This document shows positions 7,309-13,724 of a stretch of DNA of 15,773 nucleotides, one piece after another. Source of the DNA: Bacteroidota bacterium (GTDB lineage: Bacteria > Bacteroidota > Bacteroidia > Cytophagales > Cyclobacteriaceae). The notes under the pieces were generated by a model, which was not told where the DNA came from, did not search any database, and saw nothing but the letters and a program-made list of their open reading frames with translations. The stretch spans positions 1 to 15,773 of the forward strand of contig QGUY01000071.1 in assembly GCA_003242315.1 (NCBI GenBank). Reading direction: 5' to 3'. A program made the position numbers and the translations under genes. The first letter of the stretch is position 1. Every line of letters starts with the position of its first letter.

Positions 7309-7941
7309 TTATTGTCTCGTGATGTACGTTGACTGCTGGAAAGCCTGATCAATGGCCTCAATCGTTTGCTGCACCAGATCCACCGAACTGAACACGTCTC
7401 CCAGGTGAGCGGTCCATATGACAGCTACTTCATTTTGCGGTGTAATATTCTTCAGGTCTATAATCTCTACAACAAGCACGCCTGTGTTGTACGCGTATGT
7501 CTGCACATAAGGCGGATAGTAATAGTAGGAGTAATATCCGTATCCGGGGTAGTAATACCCTGGAGGATACACATAATCCTGAAAGATGTTGAGATCCTTC
7601 ACGACATAAGCCTTAACAGCAAGGTCCGGATTTTCATCGGAATCGACCGATTGATAACCACGCGCGTTAAGATTGCTTTTTACTTGATTGACTACCGGTC
7701 GGGCATAGTATGATCCCACAATGATCGTATCGTCGTTGGGAATGTTCGACACCAATCCGATCGTGTCACTTTGCATGAAGTAGGTGAGGTACGAACCGAA
7801 GTCGGCATTCGCATCACGGTTTGTGGAGACTACAAATTGATCAAACAACTTCAGATCATCGGGCTGCGGTTCACATCCCCAGGACATTGCCGCCACGCAT
7901 ACCATCAGAAGAACAACCTTTAGGGCATTCATTAGATTCAT
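7309..7941 (-). CDS. DUF4136-like putative lipoprotein with Tyr-rich segment
   Basis: The 210-residue product starts with a hydrophobic signal segment ending in MSWGC (Cys23). This is a plausible but not canonical lipobox, because Ser and Trp occupy positions -3 and -2. The remainder resembles DUF4136: a DFGSYLTYFM segment, a repeated-domain helix with VVNQVKSNLNARGYQSVDSDENPDLAVKAYV (residues about 83-113), and a late stretch GVLVVEIIDLKNI, with WTAHLGDVF near the end. Between these lies a Tyr/Pro/Gly segment (residues 123-151) with 15 tyrosines. DUF4136 members are envelope lipoproteins of unknown function. An in-frame ATG at residue 4 is an alternative start. It forms a two-gene unit with the beta-barrel protein 7 bp downstream, which suggests that the two act together in the outer membrane. 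Confidence 0.8.
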   Translation of the reverse strand: MNLMNALKVVLLMVCVAAMSWGCEPQPDDLKLFDQFVVSTNRDANADFGSYLTYFMQSDTIGLVSNIPNDDTIIVGSYYARPVVNQVKSNLNARGYQSVDSDENPDLAVKAYVVKDLNIFQDYVYPPGYYYPGYGYYSYYYYPPYVQTYAYNTGVLVVEIIDLKNITPQNEVAVIWTAHLGDVFSSVDLVQQTIEAIDQAFQQSTYITRQ

Positions 7942-8034
7942 TGTTTAGTACTTACGTAACGCGCTGCCGCAAAGAATAATTGCAGCATTGCGCCTTGCTA
8001 TTAGACCCTTTTTTCTTCCAACAGGTTTAAATGC

Positions 8035-8946
8035 TTATAAAATTATCCCCAGACCAAATAACAGTACAAAGGCGAGCGTAGCCAGGGCCATTTGCTTCAG
8101 CCCCGGATCGAGTTCCGCAGGCGGCTTTCGCGTCACCATTAGCCCGTTTTGAATGAACACGGGAAGCACCAGCAGGAATAGCCATTGCCAGGGCGACCTG
8201 TAATTCACAACTGTGTACAACACAGCGCTCACACACCCCGCTGAAAGCAGAAACCAATGATAGCGAATCGCATTCTTTCTTCCGATACGCACAGGTATGG
8301 AATATTTCCCTGCCTTCAAGTCCGATTCAATATCCCGTATGTTGTTAATGTTCAGCACGGCCATAGAGAAAAATCCACAGCTCAGGGCAGGCAGCACATC
8401 AATGCCGGAAACCTTTTTGGTGAAGAGATACGACGAACCCAAAACACCGACCAATCCAAAGAATATCAAGACGGACACGTCTCCCAGACCGATGTATCCA
8501 TAAGGACGATTGCCAACCGTATAGGCAATCGCGGCAATAATGGATGCGATGCCCAGCAGGAAAAAGAAGAGCAACGCGTTCCAGTCACGACCAAAAGCAA
8601 CGATCAGCAGCGCGATTCCGCTTGTCAGACACAACCCGACAAAGATGAACAACGCTGTGCGCATCTGCGCTGGTGAAATTGCACCGGACTGCACCGCGCG
8701 GACCGGACCCTTCCTGTGAATGTTGTCCGCGCCATGTACGGAGTCTCCATAATCGTTGGCAAGGTTTGACAAAATTTGCAGGCACACGGTCGTGACAACG
8801 CAAAGAAGAAAGATGTCCATCCGGAACGCGTCTGCACCAGCAGCGAGAAAGGCTCCCATGCCGATACAGGCAAGAGCGAGGGGCAGCGTCCGAAGACGGA
8901 ACGCGCGTAACCAGGCCATCAACGAGTTAGACTTAGCAGTCCCCAT
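8035..8946 (-). CDS. menA: 1,4-dihydroxy-2-naphthoate polyprenyltransferase
   Basis: This inner-membrane UbiA-family enzyme attaches the polyprenyl chain to dihydroxynaphthoate in menaquinone synthesis, as expected of an organism respiring with menaquinone. The start matches MenA (AWLRAFRLRTLPLALACIGMGAFLAA, residues 11-36). The first Asp-rich motif, NLANDYGDSVHGADN (61-75), binds the prenyl diphosphate via magnesium, and the second is NNIRDIESDLKAGK (201-214). RKGPVRAVQSG (79-89) is also typical. About eight or nine hydrophobic segments are visible. Residues 1-9 are variable, so a start at the internal Met10 is possible. The gene sits 56 bp downstream of the LytTR regulator. A box resembling the guaA -7 element lies just before the start. 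No other men gene is in the window. Confidence 0.95.
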   Translation of the reverse strand: MGTAKSNSLMAWLRAFRLRTLPLALACIGMGAFLAAGADAFRMDIFLLCVVTTVCLQILSNLANDYGDSVHGADNIHRKGPVRAVQSGAISPAQMRTALFIFVGLCLTSGIALLIVAFGRDWNALLFFFLLGIASIIAAIAYTVGNRPYGYIGLGDVSVLIFFGLVGVLGSSYLFTKKVSGIDVLPALSCGFFSMAVLNINNIRDIESDLKAGKYSIPVRIGRKNAIRYHWFLLSAGCVSAVLYTVVNYRSPWQWLFLLVLPVFIQNGLMVTRKPPAELDPGLKQMALATLAFVLLFGLGIIL

Positions 8947-8951
8947 GAGGG

Positions 8952-8959
8952 CGAAGATA
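8952..8959 (-). promoter_or_regulatory. possible -7 promoter box of menA
   Basis: The minus strand reads TATCTTCG, one mismatch from TAnnTTTG, ending 5 bases before the menA ATG. The arrangement copies that at guaA (TATCTTTG, 4 bases before ATG). No convincing TTG-type -33 element is visible at the expected distance, so menA could instead be read through from the regulator gene upstream. Confidence 0.25.
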
Positions 8960-9002
8960 ATGATTTAGTCGCAGACCCAGATGCGGATGCAACCCTCGAT
9001 CA

Positions 9003-9734
9003 CTAGATACCGAGTACTTCCTTGAGACGGGCGTAACCTGACTTACTTACCGGTATCTGCTTTCCATCTCTCAATACGGCAACGTGGCTTTCCTTCTGGT
9101 AGGGATCAATTCGTGTTATACGATTTACGGACAACAGATAGGATCGGTGTACACGAACAAACTGCTTTGGGTCGAGAGCCTTCTCGTAAAATTGAAGGGT
9201 TTTGTTCTTGAGAAAGCTTCCTTCATCCGTGACGATTTTCACGAAGTCGTCATCCGCTTCGAGATAATGTATATCCCGCACGGGGATGATCCGCACTTTC
9301 GTACCCGTTTTTACAACGATGCGTTCCTGGTTTATCGGCGCGTCGGCCATTGTACCAGCCAGTTGTTTTGCCTGCTCATCCGATTTTTGGTTCATGAATT
9401 TTTCGATCGCCTTTTTGAATCGTTCTTCGGAAAAAGGCTTTAGCAGGTAGTCCGTCGCATTGGCTTCGAACGCACGGATTGCATATTCATCGAACGCGGT
9501 GATGAAGATTACAGCCGGAGGATCATCGATCAGCTCAAGCATTTCGAAGCCGTTGATCTTGGGCATCTGGATGTCGAGAAAGATCAGATCGGGACGATGT
9601 TGTTGTATTGCTTTAACACCTTCGAAGCCGTCGTTGCATTCTTCCACCACCTCGAAGTCAGGATAGCTCTGCAAATATGATTTTACAATCTCGCGACTCA
9701 AAGGTTCGTCGTCGATAAGTACTGTTCTGATCAT
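9003..9734 (-). CDS. LytTR-family response regulator
   Basis: This is a 243-residue DNA-binding response regulator of the LytR/AlgR type. The receiver domain (residues 1-115) has the acidic pair in LIDDEP (Asp8, Asp9), the phospho-acceptor Asp54 in IFLDIQMPKINGFE, the switch Thr79 in FITAFDEYAI and Lys99 in YLLKPF. A LytTR DNA-binding domain follows from about residue 143 to the end, with the landmarks IHYLEADDDFVKI, FVRVHRSYLLSVNRI and IPVSKSGYARLKEVLG. The start codon overlaps the stop of the sensor kinase in ATGA, so the two are translationally coupled. It completes the operon LiaF-like, DUF4288-like, kinase, regulator. Target promoters cannot be deduced here, though autoregulation or control of envelope genes would be usual. 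Confidence 0.95.
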   Translation of the reverse strand: MIRTVLIDDEPLSREIVKSYLQSYPDFEVVEECNDGFEGVKAIQQHRPDLIFLDIQMPKINGFEMLELIDDPPAVIFITAFDEYAIRAFEANATDYLLKPFSEERFKKAIEKFMNQKSDEQAKQLAGTMADAPINQERIVVKTGTKVRIIPVRDIHYLEADDDFVKIVTDEGSFLKNKTLQFYEKALDPKQFVRVHRSYLLSVNRITRIDPYQKESHVAVLRDGKQIPVSKSGYARLKEVLGI

Positions 9735-10774
9735 GACTGCCTGGGAATCTTTAAGGTTACCGTAAATACATAGTTGACCGCTGCTGTTTGAAGCAGGTCG
9801 TTGCGCGCAAAGAGCAGGTACATGCGTCTGCGCAAGCCGGCAAGACCAAAACCGTTGCCCTTGGTAGTGAGTGCATCTTCGCTGAAAGGATTGGTCACGC
9901 GTATTTCAAGCAATTCGTCCACCTGATGGGCATCTAGCGATATCGTAATGCTACCCGTTGTACCATACAATCCGAACTTGATTGCGTTCTCGACAAGAGG
10001 TTGGAGGACGAGAGTAGGTATCTTCCAATCCATTACTTCCTGGTCGAAGGAAGTCACGACTTCCAGTCTATGCCCAAAGCGAATCTTTTCAATGTCGAGA
10101 TACAATTGAAGATAGTTCAACTCTTCTTCCAGCCTGACCCAATGTTCGTCGGCCCGCTTTAATGTGATGCGAAGAAACTCAGAAAGCTGTTCCACCATCC
10201 TCCGCGCTTCCGGGGGTCGGACGAGGATGAGGGCGTTGATGGAGTTGAGACAATTAAAGAGAAAATGAGGCTGTAGCTGGAGCTGCAACTTCTGCAACTC
10301 CGCCTCTCTCACCATGTCGGCCGTAGCTTTCTGCCTGGCGCTTTCTGCCTTTTCATCAAGAACGCGGAAGTGGAGAACGCTGGCAACGCACAAGCCGCCC
10401 ATCATCAGAAAGTTGAAGCTCCAGCGCAAAGGGCCAGTGAGATACACAAGCTTCTGATACTCGAAGTCGTCTGTGGATTCCGGGATAATTATCTCGAGGG
10501 TAATCCAGACGCATACGAGGGAGAGAAAGAAACTGACCGCAACGGCAAACCAAATCTTTCCACCTTCTGGCATGTAACGTCGCAGTGCCACTGCGACTAT
10601 CGCAGTAATTATCAGGACCGAACCATTGCTGGCTGTGCTGTCGAGCCACGCCAGTCTTGAGTCGACACCAAGTTTCGCGTGGAGTATCCACGCGTGGAAA
10701 GCAATCCAGGCGAAGGCTCCGAGACCGGCGATGAACAGCCAGCGCGTTCGAATGAATAAATCCTTAAACGTCAC
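9731..10774 (-). CDS. sensor histidine kinase, LytS/His_kinase type
   Basis: This is a 347-residue membrane kinase. Four hydrophobic segments (about residues 12-31, 51-65, 74-97 and 117-135) form an N-terminal membrane unit without a large periplasmic domain. They are followed by a short coiled-coil-like linker (138-166). The His_kinase (PF06580-type) dimerisation and phosphorylation motif is LQLQLQPHFLFNCLNSINAL with His170. The ATPase domain has the N box LQPLVENAIKFGL (Asn263) and the G box GNGFGLAGLRRRM (307-319). It overlaps the LytTR regulator by ATGA and starts 24 bp after the DUF4288-like gene. With no sensing domain outside the membrane, stimulus detection is probably intramembrane or through a partner; the LiaF-like protein encoded upstream is the obvious candidate. 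Confidence 0.94.
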   Translation of the reverse strand: MTFKDLFIRTRWLFIAGLGAFAWIAFHAWILHAKLGVDSRLAWLDSTASNGSVLIITAIVAVALRRYMPEGGKIWFAVAVSFFLSLVCVWITLEIIIPESTDDFEYQKLVYLTGPLRWSFNFLMMGGLCVASVLHFRVLDEKAESARQKATADMVREAELQKLQLQLQPHFLFNCLNSINALILVRPPEARRMVEQLSEFLRITLKRADEHWVRLEEELNYLQLYLDIEKIRFGHRLEVVTSFDQEVMDWKIPTLVLQPLVENAIKFGLYGTTGSITISLDAHQVDELLEIRVTNPFSEDALTTKGNGFGLAGLRRRMYLLFARNDLLQTAAVNYVFTVTLKIPRQS

Positions 10775-10798
10775 GCTACTGCCAATAGATTGATTGGG

Positions 10799-11167
10799 TT
10801 ATTCACCAATGGCCCGCGCCTCCAGGATGCGACGAGCTTTTGCACGGGTCATTGCAACGTATTCTCCGGGATCGCCCGGCTCGACGATCTGCCCGTACAC
10901 CTGTTCCCCGTCGTCAAGCGAAGCGATTCTGCTTATGTCTTCGACTGCCAGAAATTTCCACCGAACCAGCTCGTTCTTCACATTGGAGAAAGAGGTTTCA
11001 CCCATCTTTCCAAGGATCTGGGCCTTTTCCAGTGCCCAGCTGGTATCTTCAGCCCGGATCAGTCTGTATTGTATATCGAATTGAGGCATGTGCCGACCTT
11101 CTCCGGTGACAATCTGGTAAACCAGCTTTGCAAGATACCAATTCATGCCTTCAGGAAGTTTTGTCAT
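10799..11167 (-). CDS. DUF4288-like protein
   Basis: This is a small 122-residue soluble protein with no signal peptide or membrane segment. The beginning NWYLAKLVYQIVTGEG, then PQFDIQYRLIRAEDTSWALEKAQILGKMGE, and later VRWKFLAVEDISRIASLDDGEQVYGQI, fits the DUF4288 family as I remember it; no function is known for that family. Its ATG overlaps the stop codon of the LiaF-like gene (ATGA), and the sensor kinase follows after 24 bp, so it is locked into the signalling operon. A cytoplasmic accessory role for the LiaF-like protein or the kinase is an inference from position only. A second in-frame ATG at residue 8 (MNWYLAK) could also serve as start, but then the coupling overlap would be lost. 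Confidence 0.8.
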   Translation of the reverse strand: MTKLPEGMNWYLAKLVYQIVTGEGRHMPQFDIQYRLIRAEDTSWALEKAQILGKMGETSFSNVKNELVRWKFLAVEDISRIASLDDGEQVYGQIVEPGDPGEYVAMTRAKARRILEARAIGE

Positions 11168-12003
11168 ACGTAACTCTTTATTTCAATCCCCGCACAAATT
11201 GCTGTTCCAGATAACACGAGAACTTTGTCTCGTGCAGCAGAGGCGGATCCCCCACGTTTGTCGTTGATACCGCCCAGAATCGCCACCAGATCGGATTCCA
11301 CCGCCCAGTTGGCAGGCACAATCAAAGTAGTTCCACCAAAAAACTGAGTGAGGTCTATCGTCGCCCGGTCCTGGATGTCAGCATTGGTGAGGTCTAGTTC
11401 CACACCTCCGAAAAGGGCTGTAACATCAGCGAACCGAAAACTCTTTGAGAAAACTTTTCTTTTAATGCTACCGAATATCGCCGTCAGGTCGACCGTGTCT
11501 TCGCCCCGGCTGCCTTTCGGCTGGCTCGTAGCTTCAGTGCTTTGGGTAGTCTGACTATCCTCCGACGCAGCCTGCGATGCAGGCTCCTTAGGCGTATGCC
11601 GGTATGGATTGTGATATGGATTATGGTGATGCGGTCCGCGTGGCGGCGGGATAGGTCGCGATACCGATCCGCGATACAGCACAAGTAGTCCCACAATGAT
11701 GATCAGGATCGGCCACATATACGGCTCGATGCCCCAGGTAAAAGGGATGTGTTCCTTGGCAAAGAAGAATGCCCCCACGAAAATCAGGATGAACCAACCG
11801 ATACCGGAAAAGCCTTGCTTGGCCCCTACCAGGAAACCGATGGCGATAAGAAGAACCGGCCAGGTCAGCAGCCAATGGGGAAGAAAGAAGAAATCGAGCT
11901 TGTCCAGCAGGATCAGCGTACCTACTGCAATAATGACAATGCCAACCAATTTCCTGTTGTCCCTGTGCGGATGGCGGCCTCTCTCTTTTGTCGTTGTGTT
12001 CAT
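11164..12003 (-). CDS. LiaF-like envelope-stress membrane protein
   Basis: The 279-residue product has a basic N-terminus (residues 1-18) and four hydrophobic segments (about 19-35, 44-60, 66-82, 95-111) of the LiaI/LiaF-like transmembrane type. A His/Pro/Asn-rich linker (118-138, with HHHNPYHNPYRH) and a Ser/Thr/Gln-rich stretch (143-165) follow. The C-terminal domain (about 170-279) resembles the LiaF C-terminal domain (formerly DUF2154, cell-wall-active antibiotic response). It contains repeated strand turns AIFGSIKRK, ALFGGVELDL, FFGGTTLIVP and AILGGINDK, suggesting a beta-helix-like repeat. In Bacillota LiaF inhibits the LiaRS system; here the partner would be a LytTR-type pair. The four-gene unit downstream overlaps by ATGA. 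The gene is preceded by a 156-bp gap that also holds the 8-bp repeat. Confidence 0.88.
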   Translation of the reverse strand: MNTTTKERGRHPHRDNRKLVGIVIIAVGTLILLDKLDFFFLPHWLLTWPVLLIAIGFLVGAKQGFSGIGWFILIFVGAFFFAKEHIPFTWGIEPYMWPILIIIVGLLVLYRGSVSRPIPPPRGPHHHNPYHNPYRHTPKEPASQAASEDSQTTQSTEATSQPKGSRGEDTVDLTAIFGSIKRKVFSKSFRFADVTALFGGVELDLTNADIQDRATIDLTQFFGGTTLIVPANWAVESDLVAILGGINDKRGGSASAARDKVLVLSGTAICAGIEIKSYV

Positions 12004-12128
12004 GGGTTTTGATTATACCCGAAATAACGACAGAAAAGGCCCTCCGGCCATCGGTTTCAGGGCAGTAGAGGCAGTTTATCGGTGAACGCCGGGTTTTTTA
12101 AGGGCGAAACCGGATGCCCAGCCAACTT

Positions 12129-12168
12129 CAACACATCAACACATCAACACATCAACACATTAACGCAT
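12129..12168. repeat. 8-bp tandem repeat, four perfect copies and one degenerate
   Basis: CAACACAT is repeated head to tail four times without error at 12129-12160, and a fifth copy (TAACGCAT, 12161-12168) has two changes. On the minus strand the unit reads ATGTGTTG. The degenerate copy contains the last codons and stop of the DoxX frame; the perfect copies lie just after it. The 8-bp period is not a multiple of three, so the array is not a coding repeat. It could be a slipped-strand (variable-number) tract or a genome-wide intergenic repeat; one window cannot tell which. Confidence 0.9.
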
Positions 12169-12560
12169 TCTCGCATCGAACGCAAAGCGTCCGGGACCGA
12201 GGAAGAAGAGCGCGGTGAAGCAGGTCAGCAGCAGCGAAGGCACCTCCTTCCGGGCAAAGGGATCATCGGCGTGGACGACGAATACGACGGTGGCCATGGT
12301 GATGATGAGCGGAATCAGCGCATAGCGCGTGAAGAGGCCCAGGCCCACCAGGATAGCACATACGAACTCTGCCAATACTGCAAACAGGAATGTGATTTCG
12401 GAACCCAGACCATAGGGATCGCAAAACCGTGAAAGCGTTGGTTGAAGTTCGCAACCTTGGGCCATCCGTGCGTCAGCATAATGCCTGCTGATGCAACTCT
12501 GAGAACGAGCAATCCGAAATCTTGTGAAATGGGAGCAATGCGGAGTAATCTTCTAAACAT
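12160..12560 (-). pseudogene. DoxX family membrane protein, frame broken
   Basis: Two overlapping frames together make one DoxX protein. The first frame from 12560 gives the N-terminus, DFGLLVLRVASAGIMLTHGW followed by PKVANF, up to Ala47. The second frame ends at 12160 and gives DPYGLGSEITFLFAVLAEFV, LVGLGLFTRYALIPLIITMA and FVVHADDPFARKE, then GPGRFAFDARMR. Inserting one base between 12420 and 12421 (minus strand GCGATCCC read as GCGGATCCC) joins them as FHGFADPYGLG, restoring a 133-residue protein with the usual four hydrophobic helices. DoxX proteins are small inner-membrane proteins, some linked to thiol or redox homeostasis. The start overlaps the stop of the upstream peroxidase gene (TAATG), giving translational coupling. 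The broken frame may be a real mutation or an assembly error; everything else looks intact, which favours an error or a very recent change. Confidence 0.85.
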
Positions 12561-13135
12561 TAGTTGCCAATGATTTGATCAAGAATTTCCTTATCCAGTG
12601 GATTCACTTTTGATGGAAAAAACTTTACCTGGGTGGCATCTTCGTTAACAAGATACTTACAAAAATTCCATGAAGGAAGCTTTCCCGTCATCGCTTCCAA
12701 CCATCTGTATAAATCGTGACGGTCCTTTCCCTTCACGCTGATCTTCCCGAACATCTGGAATGTGACGCCATAGTTCTTCTCGCAAAACGTTGCTATCGCA
12801 TCGTTGTCAGCGGGTTCCTGCCAGAGGAAGTTGTTAGCGGGAAATCCCAGCACCACTACCCGATCTCCATATTGTTCATGCAACTTTTGAAGGTCGGCAT
12901 ACTGTGGTGTAAAGCCGCACTTTGATGCTGTATTTACAATAAGAAGTTTCTTTCCCCGATATCGGGAAAAATGGATAGGGGTACCGTCAATCGCGGGGAT
13001 CTCAAAATCGTAAAGAGACCCTTCGAATTTTTTTGACCCCCTGGCACCAGAGAGCTTTTCAGACAAAAAGGAGGCGATACCCATACCAGCAAGAATAAGT
13101 ACAGGAACAGTCAGGAATATGATTTTCCTGGTCAC
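12560..13135 (-). CDS. Cys-type glutathione peroxidase, second of tandem pair
   Basis: This 191-residue thiol peroxidase of the glutathione peroxidase family reduces peroxides; Cys-type bacterial members mostly use thioredoxin. An N-terminal membrane anchor or uncleaved signal (residues 5-24) places the enzyme outside the cytoplasm. The catalytic set is present: Cys73 (in NTASKCGFTPQY, replacing selenocysteine), Gln106, Trp156 and Asn157 (WNFCKYLV). Cys118 in ATFCEKN is at the resolving-cysteine position of thioredoxin-dependent members. The loop before Gln106 reads NNFLWQEPADNDAI instead of the usual NxFGGQEPGSNEEI seen in its neighbour, a divergent feature near the active site. It starts 10 bp after the first peroxidase and overlaps the DoxX start by one base. 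Confidence 0.93.
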   Translation of the reverse strand: MTRKIIFLTVPVLILAGMGIASFLSEKLSGARGSKKFEGSLYDFEIPAIDGTPIHFSRYRGKKLLIVNTASKCGFTPQYADLQKLHEQYGDRVVVLGFPANNFLWQEPADNDAIATFCEKNYGVTFQMFGKISVKGKDRHDLYRWLEAMTGKLPSWNFCKYLVNEDATQVKFFPSKVNPLDKEILDQIIGN

Positions 13136-13145
13136 TGCACGGGAT

Positions 13146-13643
13146 TTACAATTCGTTCAGTATTTGCTTGTCGAGGGGATTAACCTTTGAATCAAAGAAC
13201 TTCACTGTGCCATCAGGCTTTACAAGATATTTACAGAAATTCCACGTAGGTTCTTTTCCGGTTTTTTCCTTGAGCCAGGCGTATAATGGATCCTGGTCTT
13301 CACCTTTCACGGAAATTTTTTCAAACATCTGAAATTTCACACCAAAGTTCTTTTGACAGAATTCTGCGATCTCCTCGTTTGATCCTGGTTCCTGTCCTCC
13401 AAAGTTATTGGCGGGGAATCCCAGTATGACCACTTTGTCTCCATAAAGTTCATGCAACTTTTCAAGGTCGGCATACTGCGGGGTGAAGCCACACTTGGAA
13501 GCTACATTAACAATGAGCAGGTTCTTACCCTTGTAGCGCGAAAACTCGATCGGCCTTCCGTCGATGGAATTTTTGGTGAAGTCGTACACCGAAGGAACAT
13601 TTGTGGTCAGCATCACAGCAGCAACAATTAAAAGGAATTTCAT
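13146..13643 (-). CDS. Cys-type glutathione peroxidase, first of tandem pair
   Basis: I chose the ATG at 13641-13643, giving 165 residues that start with a signal-peptide-like segment (MKFLLIVAAVMLTTNVPSVYDF). The upstream in-frame ATG at 13673 would add ten basic and polar residues before it. The catalytic residues are Cys51 (VASKCGFTPQY), Gln84 (NNFGGQEPGSNEEI), Trp134 and Asn135 (TWNFCKYLV), and the likely resolving Cys96 is in AEFCQKNFGV. This is the canonical member of the pair, and more than half of its positions match the second copy by eye, so the two arose by duplication. It is predicted to be exported and to act against peroxides in the periplasm. It follows argS by 81 bp, a gap that holds an inverted repeat. 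Confidence 0.93.
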   Translation of the reverse strand: MKFLLIVAAVMLTTNVPSVYDFTKNSIDGRPIEFSRYKGKNLLIVNVASKCGFTPQYADLEKLHELYGDKVVILGFPANNFGGQEPGSNEEIAEFCQKNFGVKFQMFEKISVKGEDQDPLYAWLKEKTGKEPTWNFCKYLVKPDGTVKFFDSKVNPLDKQILNEL

Positions 13644-13666
13644 AGTGCGGGGGGTTTTGCTTTTAA

Positions 13667-13693
13667 CGAGCAAATACTTTGCCCGTCTGCTCG
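13667..13693. repeat. 6-bp inverted repeat before the peroxidase genes
   Basis: CGAGCA (13667-13672) and TGCTCG (13688-13693) are perfect inverted copies separated by 15 bases. They lie in the 81-bp gap between the argS stop and the first peroxidase start. On the minus strand no T-run follows directly, so it is a poor intrinsic terminator. An operator or a chance match are both possible. Confidence 0.35.
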
Positions 13694-13724
13694 CTAATAT
13701 ATGGCTTAGGAATGATACTGTCTA

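Noticed and set aside
7970..7978. TATTCTTTG upstream of the DUF4136-like gene as a -7 box
   Set aside because: It has one base too many between TA and TTTG and no TTG-type -33 element at the right distance.
12012..12017. TATAAT on the minus strand 8 bp before the LiaF-like ATG, as a sigma70-type -10 box
   Set aside because: There is no matching -35 element, and the Bacteroidota main sigma factor uses a different -7 sequence; a chance hexamer is likely in this AT-rich spot.
12089..12113. Imperfect hairpin (CCGGGTTT/AAACCGG) as a terminator after the DoxX gene
   Set aside because: It needs a bulged G, an alternative GGGC/GCCC pairing overlaps it, and no T-run follows on the minus strand.
12129..12168. 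CRISPR-like array
   Set aside because: The repeats are 8 bp and directly abutting with no spacers.
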